A stretch of 64,000 nt of DNA from Clavibacter sp. VKM Ac-2873 (GCF_015351075.1 NZ_JADKRS010000005.1:3577-67576), one strand, 5' to 3'. Shown: positions 1 through 10,427, counted from the stretch's first letter. The notes: a model not told the origin generated them from the letters alone. Numbers and translations: made by a program.

Positions 1-1171
<1,171 letters not shown>

Positions 1172-1285
1172 CTTTGCTTGCGTCCACTATGTGGTTCCCG
1201 ATATACGGTCGGGTGCTAATTGAACAACCAGCTTGACTGGTCGATTCATCACAGATTTCATGCCCCTTGTAGGGGTGTGTATGAG

Positions 1286-1407
1286 GTGTTTCGGCGGCCA
1301 TAGCGAGAGGGAAACGCCCGGTCACATTCCGAACCCGGAAGCTAAGACTCTCAGCGCCGATGGTACTGCAGGGGGGACCCTGTGGGAGAGTAGGACACCG
1401 CCGGACT
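1286..1407 (+). rRNA. rrf: 5S ribosomal RNA
   Basis: This is a canonical actinobacterial 5S rRNA. It begins GTGTTTCGGCGGCCATAGCG and contains the loop segment CCGAACCCGGAAGCTAAG. The 3' strand ACCGCCGGACT pairs with the 5' strand. It lies about 115 nt downstream of 23S, in the usual rrn operon order, and is followed by a strong terminator. The ends are accurate to within a few bases. Confidence 0.97.
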
Positions 1408-1428
1408 TAACTTGAGAATGATCGGGGA

Positions 1429-1460
1429 GGCCCGTCGCACATCGTGCGGCGGGCCTTCCT
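1429..1460 (+). terminator. rRNA operon terminator
   Basis: A 12-bp stem (GGCCCGTCGCAC / GTGCGGCGGGCC, one G-U pair) with a 3-nt loop lies just after 5S and is followed by TTCCT. This is the expected intrinsic terminator of the rrn operon. Confidence 0.85.
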
Positions 1461-1701
1461 GCGTTAACGGCCCACACAGGCCCGTGCTCCTTTCGGGCAG
1501 GACCCGGGAGCGGTTAGGCGTGGAATCGGGTGGCACAGGGTGTCTCGCGCAGGTGCCCGGCGTCTGCAGGACCGAAGGGTGCCCGCGCCGCTTAGCCGTT
1601 CTCCACGTGACGAGGACGAGCGAGATGCCCCGTTCGTCGACCTCTCGTCTGTCAGCCGCCTCACATGGCGGTCATAACCGGTGCCGTTATCGTCGTCGTT
1701 C

Positions 1702-3030
1702 GTGACCGAATCCTCCGAGAACGACCGCACGCCCGGCCAGCCCCGAGACGATGAGGCGGATGGCGCATCCACGACCTCCGTCGTGTCCCCGAAGCCCGCC
1801 CCGCGGGGGTCGCGACCGACGGCAGGCGTTCCGCTGGGGAAGGCGTTGTCGGCCGCTCTCGTGTCCGCGGGCGTCTCCGCGATCCTCGGACTGCTTTTCA
1901 GCGTCCTCACGCTCTTCAGCGCCAACCAGCCGGCTGCTGCTGTCCTGGGGACGCTCCTCGACTACTGGACCGTGCACACCCTGGTGGCCTTCGTGCTCCT
2001 CGCGGCGCTGGCAGGTGTCGGATTCCATCGGCGACTGTGGACGTCCATCGTCGGATCGGTGGCTGCCGCCGTCGTCGGAGCGCTCACGGGCAGCCTCGTC
2101 GGCGCCATGGGCCAGGGCGCGACCATCTCGGGTGACATCGTGGGCCCGCTCCTGGAGACGCTCCTCGGTCTGAACCTCATGTTCGTGCTCGGGGTGTCGC
2201 TCGCGTCGATCCTGCTCGGTCGGCGCATCTGGATCCGGCTCGGGGGAGCGGGTGGCGAGGAGGTCGCCCGAGAGCGTGTCGCGCTCGTGCGCATCCCCTC
2301 GTCGCGACTCGCGGACGGTGAGCTCACGCACATCGAGCGCCGTCCCGTGGACGCCGAGCTCGCGGATCAGCAGTGGGAGCGCTACGTCCTCGCGCTCGAG
2401 GAGGGCGGATGGTCGACCCGCGAGGTGCCGCCGGCCGACGACCACCCCGACTCCGTGTTCGTCGAGGACGCGGTGCTGGTCCTGGGCACGACAGCCGTCC
2501 TGCTCACGTCCGGGGCGGACTCGCGGCGCGGCGAGCGGATCGGCGTGGAGCGCGCGCTCGAGGACATGGACCTCGAGGTGACGTCCATCGACCTGCCGGC
2601 GACCATCGACGGGGGAGACGTGCTCGAGGTCGGACGCACCCTGTACGTCGGCTCCAGCTCACGGACCAACGCCGCCGGGATCCAGCGCCTGCGTGAGATC
2701 GCCACCCCGCTCGGCTACGCCGTCGTCGGCGTCCCGGTCAGCCGGACCCTGCATCTCAAGTCGCAGGTCACCGCGCTTCCGGACGGCACCGTCATCGGAT
2801 ACGAGCCGCTCGTCGACCAGCCGCGGCTGTTCCCGTCGTTCCTGCCCGTGCCCGAGGCGGAGGGCACGGCCGTCGTCGCGCTCGGTGACGACACGCTGCT
2901 CCTCTCGGCCGCCGCACCGCGGACCGCCGACCTGCTCCGGAGCCTCGGCTACGAGGTCGTCACCGTGGACATCAGCGAGTTCGAGAAGCTCGAGGGCTGC
3001 GTCACCTGCCTCTCCGTCCGCATCGGCTGA
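1702..3030 (+). CDS. Membrane-anchored dimethylarginine dimethylaminohydrolase-like protein
   Basis: This 442-aa protein combines two parts. Residues about 40-185 hold four hydrophobic segments, a small integral membrane domain. Residues about 195-442 form a guanidino-modifying enzyme domain like DDAH, which hydrolyses methylated arginines to citrulline and methylamines. Visible catalytic elements are His351 in LHLKS and Cys436 in the C-terminal GCVTCLSVR motif, plus an acidic VFVEDAVL stretch typical of the family. Family members are normally soluble and about 250-290 aa, so the membrane domain is an addition. The GTG at 1702 is preferred because it begins a plausible hydrophilic N-terminus; an in-frame GTG at 1681 would add seven residues, and neither has a clear Shine-Dalgarno. 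The gene is monocistronic and ends at a hairpin. Substrate specificity is inferred. Confidence 0.88.
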   Translation: MTESSENDRTPGQPRDDEADGASTTSVVSPKPAPRGSRPTAGVPLGKALSAALVSAGVSAILGLLFSVLTLFSANQPAAAVLGTLLDYWTVHTLVAFVLLAALAGVGFHRRLWTSIVGSVAAAVVGALTGSLVGAMGQGATISGDIVGPLLETLLGLNLMFVLGVSLASILLGRRIWIRLGGAGGEEVARERVALVRIPSSRLADGELTHIERRPVDAELADQQWERYVLALEEGGWSTREVPPADDHPDSVFVEDAVLVLGTTAVLLTSGADSRRGERIGVERALEDMDLEVTSIDLPATIDGGDVLEVGRTLYVGSSSRTNAAGIQRLREIATPLGYAVVGVPVSRTLHLKSQVTALPDGTVIGYEPLVDQPRLFPSFLPVPEAEGTAVVALGDDTLLLSAAAPRTADLLRSLGYEVVTVDISEFEKLEGCVTCLSVRIG

Positions 3031-3065
3031 TCCCCGCAGCGCGCGCGACCGCGTGCGACCTCGCG

Positions 3066-3103
3066 AGCCCGGCCTGCATCCTCGGATGCGGGCCGGGCTC
3101 TTG
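3066..3103 (+). terminator. Terminator after the DDAH-like gene
   Basis: A 15-bp GC-rich stem (arms 3066-3080 and 3085-3099) carries a 4-nt loop and ends in CTCTTG. It lies 35 nt after the stop codon. Confidence 0.75.
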
Positions 3104-3211
3104 TGCGCGTGGCCTGCGCTCCGTATCCTGGAAGGCTGCCTGTGGCGACCATTCGCGTGGTCCATCGGTGCGGCCCATACGTGAATCGCATACGCAGCCA
3201 GGGAGGGTGTC

Positions 3212-3307
3212 ATGACCACGACATCGACGCACGCACGCACGACCTCGAGCCGGATCGGCGCCGCGGCCGCGCGCGTGCTCCCCGCGTTCCGCGGTCCTCT
3301 CCGCTAG
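3212..3307 (+). CDS. 31-aa leader peptide ORF upstream of ABC exporter
   Basis: This ATG-initiated ORF of 31 codons has an excellent Shine-Dalgarno (GGGAGG, 3201-3206) five bases upstream. The peptide begins [16 protein letters not shown] and ends [10 protein letters not shown]; it is Thr-rich early and Ala/Arg-rich late, with no signal peptide or domain. It sits about 320 nt before the first subunit of a drug-type ABC exporter, with no other gene between. The strong ribosome-binding site and the long non-coding leader suggest a regulatory uORF, in which ribosome stalling or translation of the peptide controls downstream transcription. No ortholog comparison was possible, so translation and function are inferred. 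Confidence 0.6.
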   Translation: MTTTSTHARTTSSRIGAAAARVLPAFRGPLR

Positions 3308-3630
3308 CAGGCCACCCCGCTCGACGAGCGGATCCCCGCGCCGGCTGCGACCTGCGACCGGTATCCGGTCCGGCCAGAGCGGGCTCGGTCGCTCCGCCAT
3401 CCGACAGGGGGCGTCGGCGCCGACCCGTCGCGTGCGGCCCGTTACCGCCCGCGCCGCACGCACGGCCCCGGCCGCCCGTCCCCTCCGTCCCTCCGATCCG
3501 CCCCGTCGTCCCTCGGGCGCCGGACCTGCCCGTCTCTCCATCCCCCTGATCCTCCGTCGCGCACGTCCTCGCGTCCGCGCCCGCAGAGCACGTCCGGCCG
3601 CGCATCGGCCGATTACAGAAGGAATGACAC
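3308..3630 (+). promoter_or_regulatory. Long C-rich leader before ABC exporter (candidate Rho-type attenuator)
   Basis: These 323 nt carry no convincing gene. The first half can form short hairpins (GACCGG-TAT-CCGGTC near 3355-3371 and the perfect palindrome GTCGGCGCCGAC near 3412). The second half is strikingly C-rich and G-poor: 3481-3540 has 33 C and 13 G. A C>G, unstructured stretch after a translated uORF is what a Rho-utilisation site looks like. The regulatory role is inferred. Confidence 0.45.
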
Positions 3631-5478
3631 GTGTCCACCTCACCGCCCGCATCGCCCGACCAGGCGCCGTCCGAGCGGCACGGCCCCCGGCCCGGCACGA
3701 TCGCCGTGCTCATGCGGCTGCTGCCGTTCGCCCGGCCCGCCATGCCCAGCATCATCGCGGGGATGGTGGTCGCGCTCATCGGCTCGCTGCTGTCGCTCGT
3801 GATCCCGCAGATCCTCCGCGGGCTCGTCGACGGACCGCTCGGCGACGGCGACGCGGCCGCCGTGGTGCCCGCCGTGCTCCTCATCCTCGGCCTCGGGATC
3901 CTCGAGGCCGCCATGATCGCCCTCCGCCGCTGGTTCGTGCTGAAGCCGGGCACGCTCATGGAGGCGGACATGCGGAACGCGTTCTACCGGAAGCTGCAGC
4001 GACTCCCCGTCGCGTTCCACGACCGGTGGCAGAGCGGACAGCTGCTGTCGCGCATGGTCAGCGACCTCAACCTCATCCGCCGCTGGATGGCGTTCGGCCT
4101 CGTGCTGTTCATCGTCAACATCCTCACGATCCTCGTGGGCATCGGCTTCCTGGTGTCCATCGACTGGCGCCTGGGCCTCGGCTTCCTCGTCTGCTCCATC
4201 CCGCTGTGGGTCTACGGCTACCTCTTCGAGCAGAAGTACTCGTCCGTGGCGCGGCTCAGCCAGGACCAGTCCGGCGACCTCGCCACGAGCGTCGAGCAGT
4301 CGGTGCACGGGATCCGCGTGCTCAAGGCGTTCGGTCGCGGCAAGCACATGCACGACGCGTTCGCCGAGCAGGCGGAGGAGCTCCGCGGCACGGAGATCAA
4401 GAAGGCGAAGGCCATCGCCGGCATCTGGCTGTGGCTGCTGCTGGTGCCCGACCTGACCTTCGCGCTGGCGCTGCTCGGCGGCGTGCTGCTCGCGGCCGGC
4501 GGGCAGATCTCGGTGGGCGACCTCGTGGCGTTCTTCGCGACCGCCGCGGTGCTGCGCTGGCCCATCGAGTCGGTGGGCTTCCTGCTGTCGATGACCTTCG
4601 ACGCGCGGACCGCCATCGACCGCTACTTCGAGGTGATGGACGAGGAGGACGCGATCACGGATCCCGCGACGCCCGTCCGCATCCGGGAGCCCCGGGGGCA
4701 CCTCGTCTTCCGCGGCGCGCGCTTCCGGTACCAGGACGCCGTCGCGGGCCAGCCCGACCTCATCGACGGGGTGGACCTCGACCTCCAGCCGGGGGAGACC
4801 ATGGCGCTCGTCGGGATCACCGGCTGCGGCAAGTCCACGCTGACGGCCCTGACGACCCGCCTCTACGACGTGACGGGCGGCAGCATCGAGCTCGACGGCG
4901 TGGACGTCCGCGACCTGGGGCTCGAGGAGCTGCGCAGCCGCATCGCCATGGCGTTCGAGGACGCGACGCTCTTCTCCTCGAGCGTCCGCGACAACGTGCT
5001 GCTCGGCCGCCCCGACCTCGCCGACGGCGGGCCCGAGGCGGAGCGCGTGCTGCAGGAGGCGCTCGACATCGCGCAGGCCGGCTTCGTGCACGACCTGCCC
5101 GACGGCGTCGAGACGACCGTCGGCGAGGAGGGGCTCAGCCTCTCCGGCGGCCAGCGGCAGCGGCTCGCGCTCGCCCGCGCGGTCGCGGCGGCGCCGGACG
5201 TGCTGGTCCTCGACGACCCGCTCTCGGCGCTCGACGTCGACACGGAGGCGCTCGTCGAGGCGGCGCTGCGGCGCGTGCTCGCCTCCACCACCGCGCTCAT
5301 CGTGGCGCACCGCCCCTCGACCGTGATGCTCGCGGACCGGGTGGCGCTCATGCAGGACGGCCGCATCACCGCGGTCGGCCGGCACTCCGACCTGCTCGCC
5401 ACGAGCGAGCACTACCGGTTCGTCATCTCGAGCCTGGACGTGGAAGGGAACACCGTGCGCGAGGAGGCCTCAGCATGA
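3631..5478 (+). CDS. Heterodimeric ABC exporter, subunit with degenerate ATP site
   Basis: This 615-aa half-transporter has an N-terminal six-helix membrane domain (about residues 25-330) and a C-terminal nucleotide-binding domain. Walker A is GITGCGKS (395-402) and the signature is LSGGQRQRL. Walker B ends in Asp528-Asp529 ([12 protein letters not shown]), so the catalytic glutamate is replaced by aspartate. The Q-loop reads AFEDATLF, with Glu instead of Gln. These are hallmarks of the non-hydrolysing half of asymmetric exporters such as TM287/288 or LmrCD. The GTG start has AAGGA at 3619-3623. It overlaps the next gene by four bases (ATGA), so the two subunits are co-translated. Export of drugs or lipids is inferred. 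Confidence 0.93.
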   Translation: MSTSPPASPDQAPSERHGPRPGTIAVLMRLLPFARPAMPSIIAGMVVALIGSLLSLVIPQILRGLVDGPLGDGDAAAVVPAVLLILGLGILEAAMIALRRWFVLKPGTLMEADMRNAFYRKLQRLPVAFHDRWQSGQLLSRMVSDLNLIRRWMAFGLVLFIVNILTILVGIGFLVSIDWRLGLGFLVCSIPLWVYGYLFEQKYSSVARLSQDQSGDLATSVEQSVHGIRVLKAFGRGKHMHDAFAEQAEELRGTEIKKAKAIAGIWLWLLLVPDLTFALALLGGVLLAAGGQISVGDLVAFFATAAVLRWPIESVGFLLSMTFDARTAIDRYFEVMDEEDAITDPATPVRIREPRGHLVFRGARFRYQDAVAGQPDLIDGVDLDLQPGETMALVGITGCGKSTLTALTTRLYDVTGGSIELDGVDVRDLGLEELRSRIAMAFEDATLFSSSVRDNVLLGRPDLADGGPEAERVLQEALDIAQAGFVHDLPDGVETTVGEEGLSLSGGQRQRLALARAVAAAPDVLVLDDPLSALDVDTEALVEAALRRVLASTTALIVAHRPSTVMLADRVALMQDGRITAVGRHSDLLATSEHYRFVISSLDVEGNTVREEASA

Positions 5479-7283
5479 GCGTCACCGGAGTCACCGGCGA
5501 GGAGAGGGACGACTTCTCCCGCGCCGAGAGCAAGCAGATCCGCCAGCGCTCGACGCGCCTGCTCGTCAGCACGATCCAGCCCGTCAAGCGGACGCTGATC
5601 CTCACGGCCGCGACGATCCTCGTGGCCACCGCCGCGAACGTCGCCGGCCCCGCGCTCATCGGCGTCGGCCTCGACCGCGCGCTGCCGTCGCTGCTGGGTA
5701 CGGGCGACGCCACGCTGCTCGCGCTCGTCATCGGGGCGTACGTCCTGGTCGCGGTCACGGGCGCGGTGCTGGTGGCGAAGTACCAGGTGATGTCGGCGCG
5801 CATCGCGCAGGAGATCCTCCTCGACCTCCGCAAGCGCATGTTCCTGCACACGCAGAAGCTGAGCCTGGAGTTCCACGAGACGTACACGTCCGGCCGGATC
5901 ATCTCCCGCCAGACGAGCGACCTCGACTCGATCCGGGAGCTGCTGAACGGCGGCATCAACCAGCTCGTGCAGGGCGCCCTCTACATGGCGTTCACCGCGA
6001 TCGCGCTGTTCTCGTTCGACTGGGTCTCCGGCCTCGTGCTGCTCGCGGCGCTCGTGCCGCTGTTCTTCCTGAGCCTCTGGTTCGCCGTGAAGTCGCAGGC
6101 GCTGTTCCGGCAGACGCGCGTGAAGTCGGCGCGGCTGATCGTGCACTTCGTCGAGACCATGACGGGCATCCGCGCGGTGAAGGCCTTCCGCAAGGAGAAG
6201 CGCAACGCGGAGGAGTTCTCCGAGCACGTCGAGGGGTACCGCGACACCAACATGCGCGTGATCCAGGTCTTCGGCATCTTCGACCCGGGCCTGATCCTCA
6301 TCGGCAACGTCACGGTCGCCGTGGTGCTCCTGGTGGGCGGCCTGCGCGTCGCGGACGGGCAGCTCGGCATCGGCGCGCTGCTCGCGGTGGTGCTCTACAC
6401 GCGGCAGTTCTTCGGGCCGGCGCAGGACATGGCGATGTTCTACAACAGCTACCAGTCCGCGTCGGCCGCGCTCGAGAAGATCTCGGGCGTGCTCGAGGAG
6501 GAGCCGAGCGTGCCGGATCCCGTGACGCCCGTCGACCTGTGGGAGTCGACCGGACACGTCTCCTTCGAGGGCGTCGAGTTCGGCTACGGGAAGGGCAAGA
6601 CGATCCTGCCGCGCTTCGACCTCGACATGCCCGCCGGGCAGACCATCGCGCTCGTGGGATCCACCGGGGCGGGCAAGACGACGCTCGCGAAGCTCATCTC
6701 CCGGTTCTACGACCCGTCGGACGGGCGTGTGGCGCTCGACGGGATCGACCTGCGCGACCTGCACCCGAAGGACCTCCGCCGCGCCATCGTGATGGTGACG
6801 CAGGAGGCGTACCTCTTCTCCGGATCCGTCGCGGACAACATCGCGATCGGCAAGCCCGACGCGACCCGGGGTGAGATCCGGGCGGCGGCGGAAGCCGTGG
6901 GGGCGCACACCTTCATCGAATCGCTGCCCGACGGCTACGACACCGACGTGAACAAGCGCGGCGGTCGGGTGTCGGCGGGTCAGCGCCAGCTGATCTCGTT
7001 CGCGCGGGCGTTCCTCGCGGACCCGGCCGTGCTGATCCTCGACGAGGCGACGAGCTCGCTCGACATCCCGAGCGAGCGGCTCGTGCAGCAGGGCCTCACG
7101 ACGCTGCTCGCGGACCGGACGGCGATCATCATCGCGCACCGGCTCTCGACCGTCGCGATCGCGGACCGCGTGCTCGTGATGGAGAAGGGCACCATCGTCG
7201 AGGACGGCACGCCGGAGTCGCTCGTCCAGGGCACCGGACGGTTCTCGCAGCTGCACGCCGCATGGCGGGAGTCGCTGGTCTAG
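5475..7283 (+). CDS. Heterodimeric ABC exporter, catalytic subunit
   Basis: This 602-aa partner half-transporter has an N-terminal membrane domain of about residues 35-330. In the nucleotide-binding domain Walker A begins at Gly395 (GSTGAGKT) and Walker B is canonical, with Glu524 ([11 protein letters not shown]). The Q-loop is VTQEAYLF and the switch is [10 protein letters not shown]. Its signature is VSAGQ (499-503) rather than LSGGQ. In an ABC dimer this signature faces the Walker A/B of the partner, so the altered signature and the partner's missing glutamate fall in the same degenerate ATP site. The ATG overlaps the upstream stop. An exporter function is certain by family; the substrate is unknown. 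Confidence 0.94.
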   Translation: MSVTGVTGEERDDFSRAESKQIRQRSTRLLVSTIQPVKRTLILTAATILVATAANVAGPALIGVGLDRALPSLLGTGDATLLALVIGAYVLVAVTGAVLVAKYQVMSARIAQEILLDLRKRMFLHTQKLSLEFHETYTSGRIISRQTSDLDSIRELLNGGINQLVQGALYMAFTAIALFSFDWVSGLVLLAALVPLFFLSLWFAVKSQALFRQTRVKSARLIVHFVETMTGIRAVKAFRKEKRNAEEFSEHVEGYRDTNMRVIQVFGIFDPGLILIGNVTVAVVLLVGGLRVADGQLGIGALLAVVLYTRQFFGPAQDMAMFYNSYQSASAALEKISGVLEEEPSVPDPVTPVDLWESTGHVSFEGVEFGYGKGKTILPRFDLDMPAGQTIALVGSTGAGKTTLAKLISRFYDPSDGRVALDGIDLRDLHPKDLRRAIVMVTQEAYLFSGSVADNIAIGKPDATRGEIRAAAEAVGAHTFIESLPDGYDTDVNKRGGRVSAGQRQLISFARAFLADPAVLILDEATSSLDIPSERLVQQGLTTLLADRTAIIIAHRLSTVAIADRVLVMEKGTIVEDGTPESLVQGTGRFSQLHAAWRESLV

Positions 7284-7300
7284 CGCGGTCGCGCCATGAC

Positions 7301-7336
7301 GGCCCGGGTGCTCCCCTGCGGGGAGGCGCCCGGGCC
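7301..7336. terminator. Hairpin between convergent ABC exporter and lipoprotein genes
   Basis: A long GC stem (GGCCCGGGTGCTCCCC with GGGGAGGCGCCCGGGCC, small bulge, 3-nt loop) sits between the convergent genes. There is no U-tract on either side, so termination is inferred from its strength and place. Confidence 0.6.
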
Positions 7337-7359
7337 GCGTCGCGTCCGGTGCGACGCGG

Positions 7360-7797
7360 TCAGAGGTCGACCGCGGGGGAGCCCTTCGGCAGCCACGCGT
7401 GCACGGCGTCGCCGTCCGCGGCGGCCAGCCAGCCGTCGCCGCACGTCATGCTGGCGGCGGGGGACGGATCCGGCCACCACGTGTCCTGCACGGACGGCGC
7501 AGGCGCGTCGCTGGGCGCGGCCGCGCAGCCCAGTCGATCGGCGGGCGTCGCGGACCGGAACTCGAGGATCGCGCCGTCGCCGCGGAGCGACGTCTTGATG
7601 CGGACGTCCGTCGCGTCGGCGGGGATCCACGCCGGGATCCGGCCGCCCGCGTCCGCCGCCGTGGCGTAGACGCGCGCATCCGCCGGGGTGGTCATGCCGC
7701 CGATCGCGCTCGCCGCGCCGCAGCCGCCGAGCGCCAGCACGAGGGCGATCGCGAGGGGGACGGCGACGAGGTGGCGGGGGGACGGGCGATGGGGCAT
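7360..7797 (-). CDS. Putative lipoprotein of unknown function
   Basis: This 145-aa protein starts at an ATG giving a short basic n-region and a hydrophobic core (LVAVPLAIALVLALGGC). The lipobox LGGC places the lipidated Cys near residue 25. The mature part has no domain I recognise and contains Trp- and Cys-bearing segments near the C-terminus (TWWPDPS, TCGDGWLAA). It is convergent with the ABC exporter and shares the hairpin between them. It is probably an envelope protein; function unknown. Confidence 0.75.
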   Translation of the reverse strand: MPHRPSPRHLVAVPLAIALVLALGGCGAASAIGGMTTPADARVYATAADAGGRIPAWIPADATDVRIKTSLRGDGAILEFRSATPADRLGCAAAPSDAPAPSVQDTWWPDPSPAASMTCGDGWLAAADGDAVHAWLPKGSPAVDL

Positions 7798-7872
7798 GGT
7801 CCCAGTCCAGCGGAGCAGGGCGCACCGCGCATCGGCCGCGAGGCCCCGGCCCTGGTCCCGCAGCATGATCCG

Positions 7873-7929
7873 CGGTCGCCCGCGAGGCGGACGGTCGCCC
7901 GCGAGGCGGACGGTCGCCCGCGAGGCGGA
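7873..7929. repeat. Perfect tandem repeat, 3 x 19 bp
   Basis: Three exact copies of CGGTCGCCCGCGAGGCGGA lie head to tail in the 158-nt gap between the lipoprotein start and the 3' end of the alkyltransferase-like gene. There are no spacers. Nineteen bp is not a codon multiple, and no gene spans it. Confidence 0.95.
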
Positions 7930-7955
7930 CGGGCGGCCGGCGGGCCGTCAGCGGA

Positions 7956-8276
7956 TCACGGGAACCAGCGGGCCGCCTCGAGGTCGACGCGGTACCCGGC
8001 GTCGGTGGGGGCGTCGAGGAGCGGCGTGCCCTCGGCCTCGTAGCGTGGCCGCGCCTCGTCGGCGAGCCCGGTCGGCGGGTGGCCGCCGGCCCGGAGCACG
8101 CGCCACCACGGGAGCCCGGCGCCGTGGTAGCGCAGCACCATGCCCACCGCGCGGGCGCCGCGGCGGCCGAAGACGGCGGCGACGTCGCCGTAGGTCATGA
8201 CGCGGCCCGACGGGATCTCGGCGACCACCTCGAGCACGCGGTCGGTGAACTCGCCCGGGGTGGCGAAGACGGCCAC
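7956..8276 (-). CDS. Alkyltransferase-like protein (ATL, MGMT family without active Cys)
   Basis: This 106-aa DNA-binding fold matches the C-terminal domain of O6-alkylguanine-DNA alkyltransferase. The segment IPSGRVMTYGDVA is the helix-turn-helix/arginine-finger region. The active-site motif PCHRV of true alkyltransferases is replaced by PWWRV, so no methyl acceptor cysteine is present. ATL proteins bind O6-alkylguanine, bend the DNA and hand the lesion to nucleotide excision repair. The start is GTG. The gene ends four bases before the stop codon of the GNAT gene that precedes it on this strand, so they probably form one transcript. Confidence 0.92.
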   Translation of the reverse strand: MAVFATPGEFTDRVLEVVAEIPSGRVMTYGDVAAVFGRRGARAVGMVLRYHGAGLPWWRVLRAGGHPPTGLADEARPRYEAEGTPLLDAPTDAGYRVDLEAARWFP

Positions 8277-8279
8277 GCG

Positions 8280-8732
8280 CTAGAGCGCCAGCGCGCCGAT
8301 GGCCTCGCCGTACTGGGTCTCGCCGATGACCTCGAAGCCGACGTGCGTGAAGAACTCCTCGGGGCCGTCCTCGCCGGGCTCCCACACGACGGTGAGGCGC
8401 TCGAATCCCCGCGAGCGCGCCTCGTCCGCGAGGGCGAGGACCGCGAACCGGCCCACGCCGTGGCCCTGCGCGTCGGCGTCGACGTTGATGCGCCAGATGC
8501 AGCTGCGGAAGATCTCCTCGTGGGCCTCGGGGTCGAAGTTGCCCATGATGAAGCCGACGACCTCGCCGTCCTCCACGACCACGCGCGGCCAGGCGGTGGT
8601 GGGGTTGACGTAGGCCTCGGCGATGGAGTGGGACACGGGGGCGACGTAGTTCTCCTGACCCGGCTTGAGCGTCAGCGTGTTGGCCGCCACGATCGTGCGG
8701 GCGCTCAGCTCTTCGAGTGTCATGTCGCTCAT
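8280..8732 (-). CDS. GNAT family N-acetyltransferase
   Basis: This 150-aa single-domain acetyltransferase shows the acetyl-CoA motif as DADAQGHGVGRFAVLALADEA (Q/RxxGxG/A form). It ends with EFFTHVGFEVIGE, the usual beta6-alpha4 region. The acyl acceptor is unknown. The start at 8732 is chosen because a perfect leaderless promoter box (TACCCT) lies exactly six bases before that ATG; a second in-frame ATG lies three codons later. It is followed almost directly by the alkyltransferase-like gene, so the pair is likely co-transcribed. Confidence 0.85.
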   Translation of the reverse strand: MSDMTLEELSARTIVAANTLTLKPGQENYVAPVSHSIAEAYVNPTTAWPRVVVEDGEVVGFIMGNFDPEAHEEIFRSCIWRINVDADAQGHGVGRFAVLALADEARSRGFERLTVVWEPGEDGPEEFFTHVGFEVIGETQYGEAIGALAL

Positions 8733-8738
8733 GGGCAC

Positions 8739-8744
8739 AGGGTA
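8739..8744 (-). promoter_or_regulatory. -10 box for leaderless GNAT transcript
   Basis: TACCCT on the minus strand fits TANNNT and lies six bases before the ATG, placing the transcription start on the start codon. Confidence 0.6.
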
Positions 8745-8968
8745 TCGGGCGGGCCACCTCCGGGCCAGGTGCCGCCGGCCCGTCCGCGAGGTCGCGTCGG
8801 GAGCCGCTGCGAGGGCGGGGATCCGACAGGGACCCGCCGATGTCTCGATGTCGAGAGACAGGGCCCGCCGGGTAGGCTGGCCTGCGGATCCACCGGCGAC
8901 GAGCCGGACCCGACGCGCGCCGACGGAGACGCGCACCGGAGGCGACCGACGAGCATGAGGAGGACTTC

Positions 8969-10183
8969 GTGGAGAAGATCAAGGTAGAGGGGACCGTCGT
9001 CGAGCTCGACGGCGACGAGATGACGCGCATCATCTGGCAGTCCATCAAGGACACGCTCATCCACCCGTACCTCGACATCGACCTCGAGTACTACGACCTG
9101 GGCATCGAGAAGCGCGACGAGACCGACGACCAGATCACGATCGACGCGGCGAACGCCATCAAGAAGCACGGCGTCGGCGTCAAGTGCGCGACCATCACGC
9201 CCGACGAGGCGCGCGTCGAGGAGTTCGGCCTGAAGAAGATGTGGCGCTCGCCGAACGGCACCATCCGCAACATCCTCGGCGGCACGATCTTCCGCGAGCC
9301 CATCATCATCAGCAACATCCCGCGCCTCGTGCCCGGCTGGAACAAGCCGATCATCGTCGGCCGCCACGCGTTCGGCGACCAGTACCGCGCCACCGACTTC
9401 CGCTTCGAGGGCGAGGGCACGCTCACGATGACCTTCACGCCGAAGGACGGCTCCGAGCCGCAGCAGTTCGAGGTGTTCCAGAGCCCCGGATCGGGCGTCG
9501 CGATGGGCATGTACAACCTCGACGACTCGATCCGCGACTTCGCGCGCGCGTCGCTCTCCTACGGCCTCGCCCGTGGCTACCCCGTGTACCTCTCCACCAA
9601 GAACACGATCCTCAAGGCCTACGACGGCCGCTTCAAGGACCTGTTCCAGGAGGTCTTCGAGGCCGAGTACGCCGACCAGTTCGCCGCCGCGGGCCTCACC
9701 TACGAGCACCGCCTCATCGACGACATGGTCGCCGCCTCGCTCAAGTGGGAGGGCGGCTACGTCTGGGCCTGCAAGAACTACGACGGCGACGTGCAGTCCG
9801 ACACCGTCGCGCAGGGCTTCGGCTCGCTCGGCCTCATGACGAGCGTGCTCACCACGCCCGACGGCAAGGTCGTCGAGGCGGAGGCCGCGCACGGCACCGT
9901 CACGCGCCACTACCGCCAGCACCAGCAGGGCAAGCCCACGTCGACGAACCCCATCGCGTCCATCTACGCCTGGACACGGGGCCTCGCGCACCGCGCCAAG
10001 CTCGACGGCAACGACGCGCTGAAGACCTTCGCGGACACCCTCGAGGACGTCGTCATCACGACGGTCGAGAGCGGCAAGATGACGAAGGACCTGGCGCTGC
10101 TCATCGGCCCCGACCAGCCGTACCAGACGACCGAGGAGTTCCTCGCGTCGCTCGCGGACAACCTGCAGACGCGCCTGGCCTGA
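8969..10183 (+). CDS. icd: NADP-dependent isocitrate dehydrogenase
   Basis: This 404-aa enzyme oxidises isocitrate to 2-oxoglutarate in the TCA cycle, making NADPH. It belongs to the dimeric, eukaryote-like class found in many actinobacteria. Family signatures are [10 protein letters not shown] at the N-terminus, the isocitrate loop [19 protein letters not shown] (about residues 94-112), [16 protein letters not shown], and [15 protein letters not shown] near 295. The GTG start has AGGAGG at 8958-8963, five bases upstream. A TAGGCT box at about 8873 could be its promoter, giving a leader near 85 nt. It is monocistronic and ends at a strong terminator. Confidence 0.97.
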   Translation: MEKIKVEGTVVELDGDEMTRIIWQSIKDTLIHPYLDIDLEYYDLGIEKRDETDDQITIDAANAIKKHGVGVKCATITPDEARVEEFGLKKMWRSPNGTIRNILGGTIFREPIIISNIPRLVPGWNKPIIVGRHAFGDQYRATDFRFEGEGTLTMTFTPKDGSEPQQFEVFQSPGSGVAMGMYNLDDSIRDFARASLSYGLARGYPVYLSTKNTILKAYDGRFKDLFQEVFEAEYADQFAAAGLTYEHRLIDDMVAASLKWEGGYVWACKNYDGDVQSDTVAQGFGSLGLMTSVLTTPDGKVVEAEAAHGTVTRHYRQHQQGKPTSTNPIASIYAWTRGLAHRAKLDGNDALKTFADTLEDVVITTVESGKMTKDLALLIGPDQPYQTTEEFLASLADNLQTRLA

Positions 10184-10215
10184 TCCCGCGGCGTCGCGTG
10201 ACGCCGACGCACGCC

Positions 10216-10252
10216 GAGAGGCCCCGCCCCCGATCCGGGGGCGGGGCCTCTC
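10216..10252 (+). terminator. Terminator after icd
   Basis: A perfect 17-bp stem (arms 10216-10232 and 10236-10252) with a 3-nt loop lies 33 nt after the icd stop codon. There is no U-tract. Confidence 0.85.
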
Positions 10253-10427
10253 GCGTGCCCGGGTGCGCGTCGCGTGTGCAGAGGGCCGACGCCGTTCGTC
10301 GATTCCTCCCTACGGTTCTGCCCATCGCGTCGACGACGCGACTCCGCGAGGGCGCTCGCGCGTCCTGCGCATCTCGTGCTCCGCGGATCCACGAGCCGGC
10401 CGACGCCGGCGACAGGGGGGAACAGCC

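Noticed and set aside
3432-5474. In-frame N-terminal extension of the second ABC subunit to 1283 aa
   Set aside because: The frame upstream of 5475 is out of phase with subunit 1 and Arg/Pro-rich; ATG at 5475 overlaps the upstream stop as expected.
7873-7929. Possible CRISPR array
   Set aside because: The three repeats abut with no spacers and no cas genes are present.
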